A DNA stretch of 64,000 nt, taken from assembly GCF_011397635.1 (NCBI RefSeq), contig NC_064754.1, positions 30,856,543-30,920,542 on the forward strand, in the 5' to 3' direction. The notes under the pieces were generated by a model. It saw only the letters and a list, made by a program, of their open reading frames with translations. It had not been told where the DNA came from and did not search any database. This DNA is from Epinephelus fuscoguttatus (Eukaryota; Chordata; Actinopteri; Perciformes; Serranidae). Position 1 is the first letter of the stretch, and every line of letters starts with the position of its first letter. Below, piece by piece: positions 60,977-64,000 of this stretch. Both the position numbers and the translations under genes were made by a program.

Positions 60977-61976
60977 TTTCCGTATAATCTGAAAAAGCTC
61001 TGTGTAGCAATAGCTAAGCAAAATAGTTGTGATTATACTTCCATAAGTCCACTCTAGTTGTGTTTGATCAGTGTTACACAGGAATTTTCACAGTGTGTTT
61101 TGGATGTTTTATAACTGTTATGCTATCTTTTTTTTTTATTTTCTGTTGCCTCCATTGACGTGTGTGTGCACTGGCACGCTCTCATTTTTCAGGTGCTCCG
61201 CTTTCCTTAATACCATTTGATAACTTTTTCTTCGACCATAGAGATCAAGGGGAGTGCCATGTACAATTTATAATGTTTTTGAATGAACTACTCCTTTTTG
61301 GCCTAGAGTGGCTTTGAGAAAGTTGAATTTAAGAGGAGAGAAAGTGTTTTCCTGCTCTAAATGTGCAGGGAGAGCGGGAGTACAGAAAGATTTTCCCACA
61401 GCGCTGTAGGTAAGTGCAGCAAATGGACCAAAGACATGCTGGGAGCAAAGCAAAGTGAAGCTGGTGAGCGGCCTGCTGCTTCTGAGCTGATCCATTATAC
61501 ATTAAGCGCTAATATATAATGTGATCTACTGTACACAGCTGGCAGGGAAGACAGAGAAAGAGGAGGGAGGCAGAGAGAGAGGGATGAGGGAGAAACGAGG
61601 AAGTAATATATATGGAGTTTGTCTGTCTGATGAGTCAAACGAGACATTTTGACACCATCAACACAGATCTGCCATCGCTGCTGTTTCCTTACATGGATAA
61701 ATCCCAACTGACGGACTCGCTACTCCACTGACTCATTAATTATTGTACATAAATGGACAGTAAAAACTGAAGGATGAAATAACTCACTGCTGGATACTTA
61801 TTTTAAAAACCCGTGTGGGCATATAAATTTTTTTTTAGCTAACCCTATCTCTCAGATGCACACACACGCCAACAATTTAAAGAATGACAGACATTACTGA
61901 GGACACGTCCAGGCTTGTCTGCGCTGAGATCACACTGGCAGACCAGTGACGTCCTTCTAGGCTTTACTGAATGAGG

Positions 61977-62009
<33 letters not shown>

Positions 62010-62548
62010 GTTATGCAGAAGACAGTCGTGCTTGTAGATAGTATTTATAATCAGACAGGTGAACATTTACCCTCTAGGATATCACTTACCCCTCTTTGTC
62101 TTTCACCAACTCCCAACTAATGTTTTAGTCATGCTGCCCGTCTGTCGTCATGACTCCTGTTGTTGGGACAACCATTAGCCTATCCTATATAGCTCTCTAC
62201 GGGACAGCAGAACGGTATGTTGGCAGTGACAAATTAATGGTGAATTAATAAGTTAAAAAGTGATTGAGTTTGACAACAACTTTTAGCACACTCAGCTGTT
62301 TTCAGTACAACAGGGAATTCAGAAAAACAACCAGGGATATGCTTTCTGCTGAGGAGCCAACAATGAAGCAAAATTTCCTCAACTTACAGAAAGTAGAAAA
62401 TACAGTGACAACGGTAAACACAAACAGGAACCAGGACAATTGCATATTCAGCAGTTAGAAGTGATCCCTTTCATCAGTAGGACTCTAGGAATGGTAATAC
62501 TTGTTTGCCTGGCAGCTGGTCCACACTTAAGTATCTCAACAGCTATGC
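60977..62548. other. Spacer, no gene recognised
   Basis: Includes a (GT)n tract at 61979-62007. No coding signal or bounded element. Confidence 0.4.
61979..62007. repeat. (GT)n microsatellite
   Basis: About 14 GT units. Confidence 0.95.
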
Positions 62549-63262
62549 AGTACGTTTACATGGACAGTTTAATTCCACTTTTAATATGGAATGAACGGTC
62601 ATTCCGATTGAAAAACGGTCATTCCGATTGAAAATAAATCCGATTAAAGGGGGTGGTTTATTCCGTTTGTCATTCCGAATGAAAGAATTTTGTGTGCATG
62701 TATACACTCATTCCTCTTTAAGTTCATTCCGGTCTTTCTGTGCATGCTCGTTTCTTTGCCCTTCTCGTGCGATGACGTATATAGCGCGCAGAGCAATGGG
62801 CTGCATAGCAACGGGCTGAGCTAGAGCAGTCGGACTCGTTGCACTCACCGGTTTCCATTCGCCACAGCACGGTCTTCTGCCTCCCTTCTCCTGCTCAACA
62901 GATGAAGCATTAGCAGAACAAGGTTGTTGCCGTACTGCTACTTTAAGAATATAAGCAAAACACGCCCGAAAAAGGCACTAATAACGGCGTCATCAAGCAT
63001 CTTGTTACCCGGAGTGAGGACTACAGTGTTTTCTTCCGGTAAACGTAAACACATAACATCCAACCCGCCCCGTATCCAATCAGAAACCTTCCCTGCCCCA
63101 AACCTTACGCAGACCTGAATAAAGGCGATTGAACTGATCTCCCATGTAAACCCTCATTTGGAATTAATATTTCCCATGTAAACTACCTGGAAACACTTTA
63201 ATTCCGAATGATTTCATTCAGATTCATTTCATTCTGAATGAGAAGCCATCGTGTAACCGTAG
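62549..63262. mobile_element. MITE rich in ATTCCGAT words, ~0.7 kb
   Basis: Left side TACGTTTACATGGACAGTTT, then multiple ATTCCGATT/ATTCCGAAT words. Right side is the inverted equivalent (CATTCTGAATGAG, CGTGTAACCGTA), with a further inner inverted pair (CCCATGTAAACTACC). The middle is CpG-rich. I recognise the GTTTACATGGACA start as a frequent fish DNA-transposon end. TSD not resolved. Confidence 0.55.
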
Positions 63263-63483
63263 CCATTGTGTGGTTTACGATGAAATTTTGTACAGTCATG
63301 TTCCTCAGAGGATGAGTCCTGAAATGGGAATTAGGAATGGGGGGTAGAGGTGTGCCATGTCATCTTGTTTGCGATAATGCTAGTATAGTTTTTAAAAGCG
63401 TATGAAAAATTCATATCATGATATTTTCAATATTTCAACTTGTTGACATTGATGTCATACTGTTTCCCACTGCAACAACAAGC

Positions 63484-63573
63484 ATGGCTGAAAGCGCAAC
63501 TATTACTGTCTCCAGGGTGGTTCCAAAAAGAGGAGCAGCTTCAGCAATGTGGAATAAACTGTGGCATCATTAG
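63484..63573 (+). pseudogene. BED-finger transposase N-terminal fragment
   Basis: The frame reads AESATITVSRVVPKRGAASA then MWNKLWHH and stops. VPKRGAxSAxWN-W/F resembles the entry to a BED finger in hAT/ZBED-type proteins. The cysteine pair does not follow, so this is a truncated relic. Nearby words around 63370-63440 (ATCATGATATTTTCAATATT) suggest a transposon flank. Confidence 0.4.
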
Positions 63574-64000
63574 GCCTGGGCATCCATAATGTTTTTTAAA
63601 CAGCCCCGGACTTCTCAGACTCTTTTAACAAGTTACAGCACAGAGGGAACTCATTCAGCGGCTCCTCTGGCAGCAGCACAGCGTCTCTCTTCTTCCGGGA
63701 GTTGGTGTCGTTTTGTCATAACCCTCTGGTAAAGTAAACCTATGTGCTTGACAAAAAAAACTACATGCAGTATATGACTATATGTCGCTGATGCATGTTT
63801 TTTGATTATTCAGTGACTAAAGCCAGGCTCAAATTCAGCTTTAAAATCCTGACCGATTTTGATATCGAGTTGCATCATGCACATAAGGAGAAACTCCACC
63901 GATCATTTTTTGGCTTCATGCACCACAGAGCAACTTTCAAAGAATTCATCAGGGCCCCACCTCCAATGCTGAATCCAATTGTCTTTATACATCCATGGAC
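63574..64000. other. Right edge, no gene recognised
   Basis: No coding signal with recognisable motif up to the window end. Confidence 0.4.

Overview
This is a stretch of ordinary nuclear DNA from a bony fish, probably a percomorph teleost. The evidence is one vertebrate-type gene split by GT-AG introns, many CA/GT microsatellites, CpG-poor AT-rich spacer, and dense teleost-type transposable elements (L2-like LINEs, tRNA-derived SINEs, hAT, Harbinger-like and Helitron-like elements). No database search was possible. Family names rest on residue motifs, terminal inverted repeats (TIRs) and target-site duplications (TSDs) read by eye.

The only host gene supported from start to stop is slc25a10, the mitochondrial dicarboxylate carrier, on the + strand. 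It has eleven coding exons between 1245 and 16458. They splice without a break into 286 codons plus a stop and keep all three carrier signatures. A CpG-rich promoter/5'UTR (about 840-1244) precedes it, and intron 1 alone is 9.45 kb. Intron 7 uses a GC donor, and the exon 3 donor is followed within a few bases by a 50-bp CA tract.

From 16.5 to 64 kb no second intact coding sequence is visible. The region is layered with mobile-element remains: an inverted-repeat foldback element (16.76-17.50 kb); an L2-like LINE (21.6-23.3 kb) whose reverse-transcriptase catalytic box is destroyed and which is split by a 318-bp Harbinger-like MITE; a 1.5-kb GGGGCC-ended element (28.7-30.2 kb); several hAT derivatives; four copies of one MITE-like family with CAAC termini (28.6-30.6, 38.9-39.3, 42.5-43.1 and 49.7-50.3 kb); a three-level nest at 49.6-50.9 kb; and two Helitron-like copies (54.4-56.4 and 60.0-61.0 kb). 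The first Helitron-like copy carries an antisense, decayed exon-like fragment that the second lacks.

Two CpG-rich patches ending at good splice donors (about 45.29-45.64 and 58.38-58.68 kb) could be noncoding first exons of a gene to the right. In mammals GCGR lies downstream of SLC25A10, so a glucagon-receptor gene is a reasonable but untested guess. I found no undescribed gene system. The most unusual items are the Helitron-like copy with the exon fragment, the nested insertions that resolve to single bases, and the GC-AG intron. Most short open frames here are accidental or lie in repeats.
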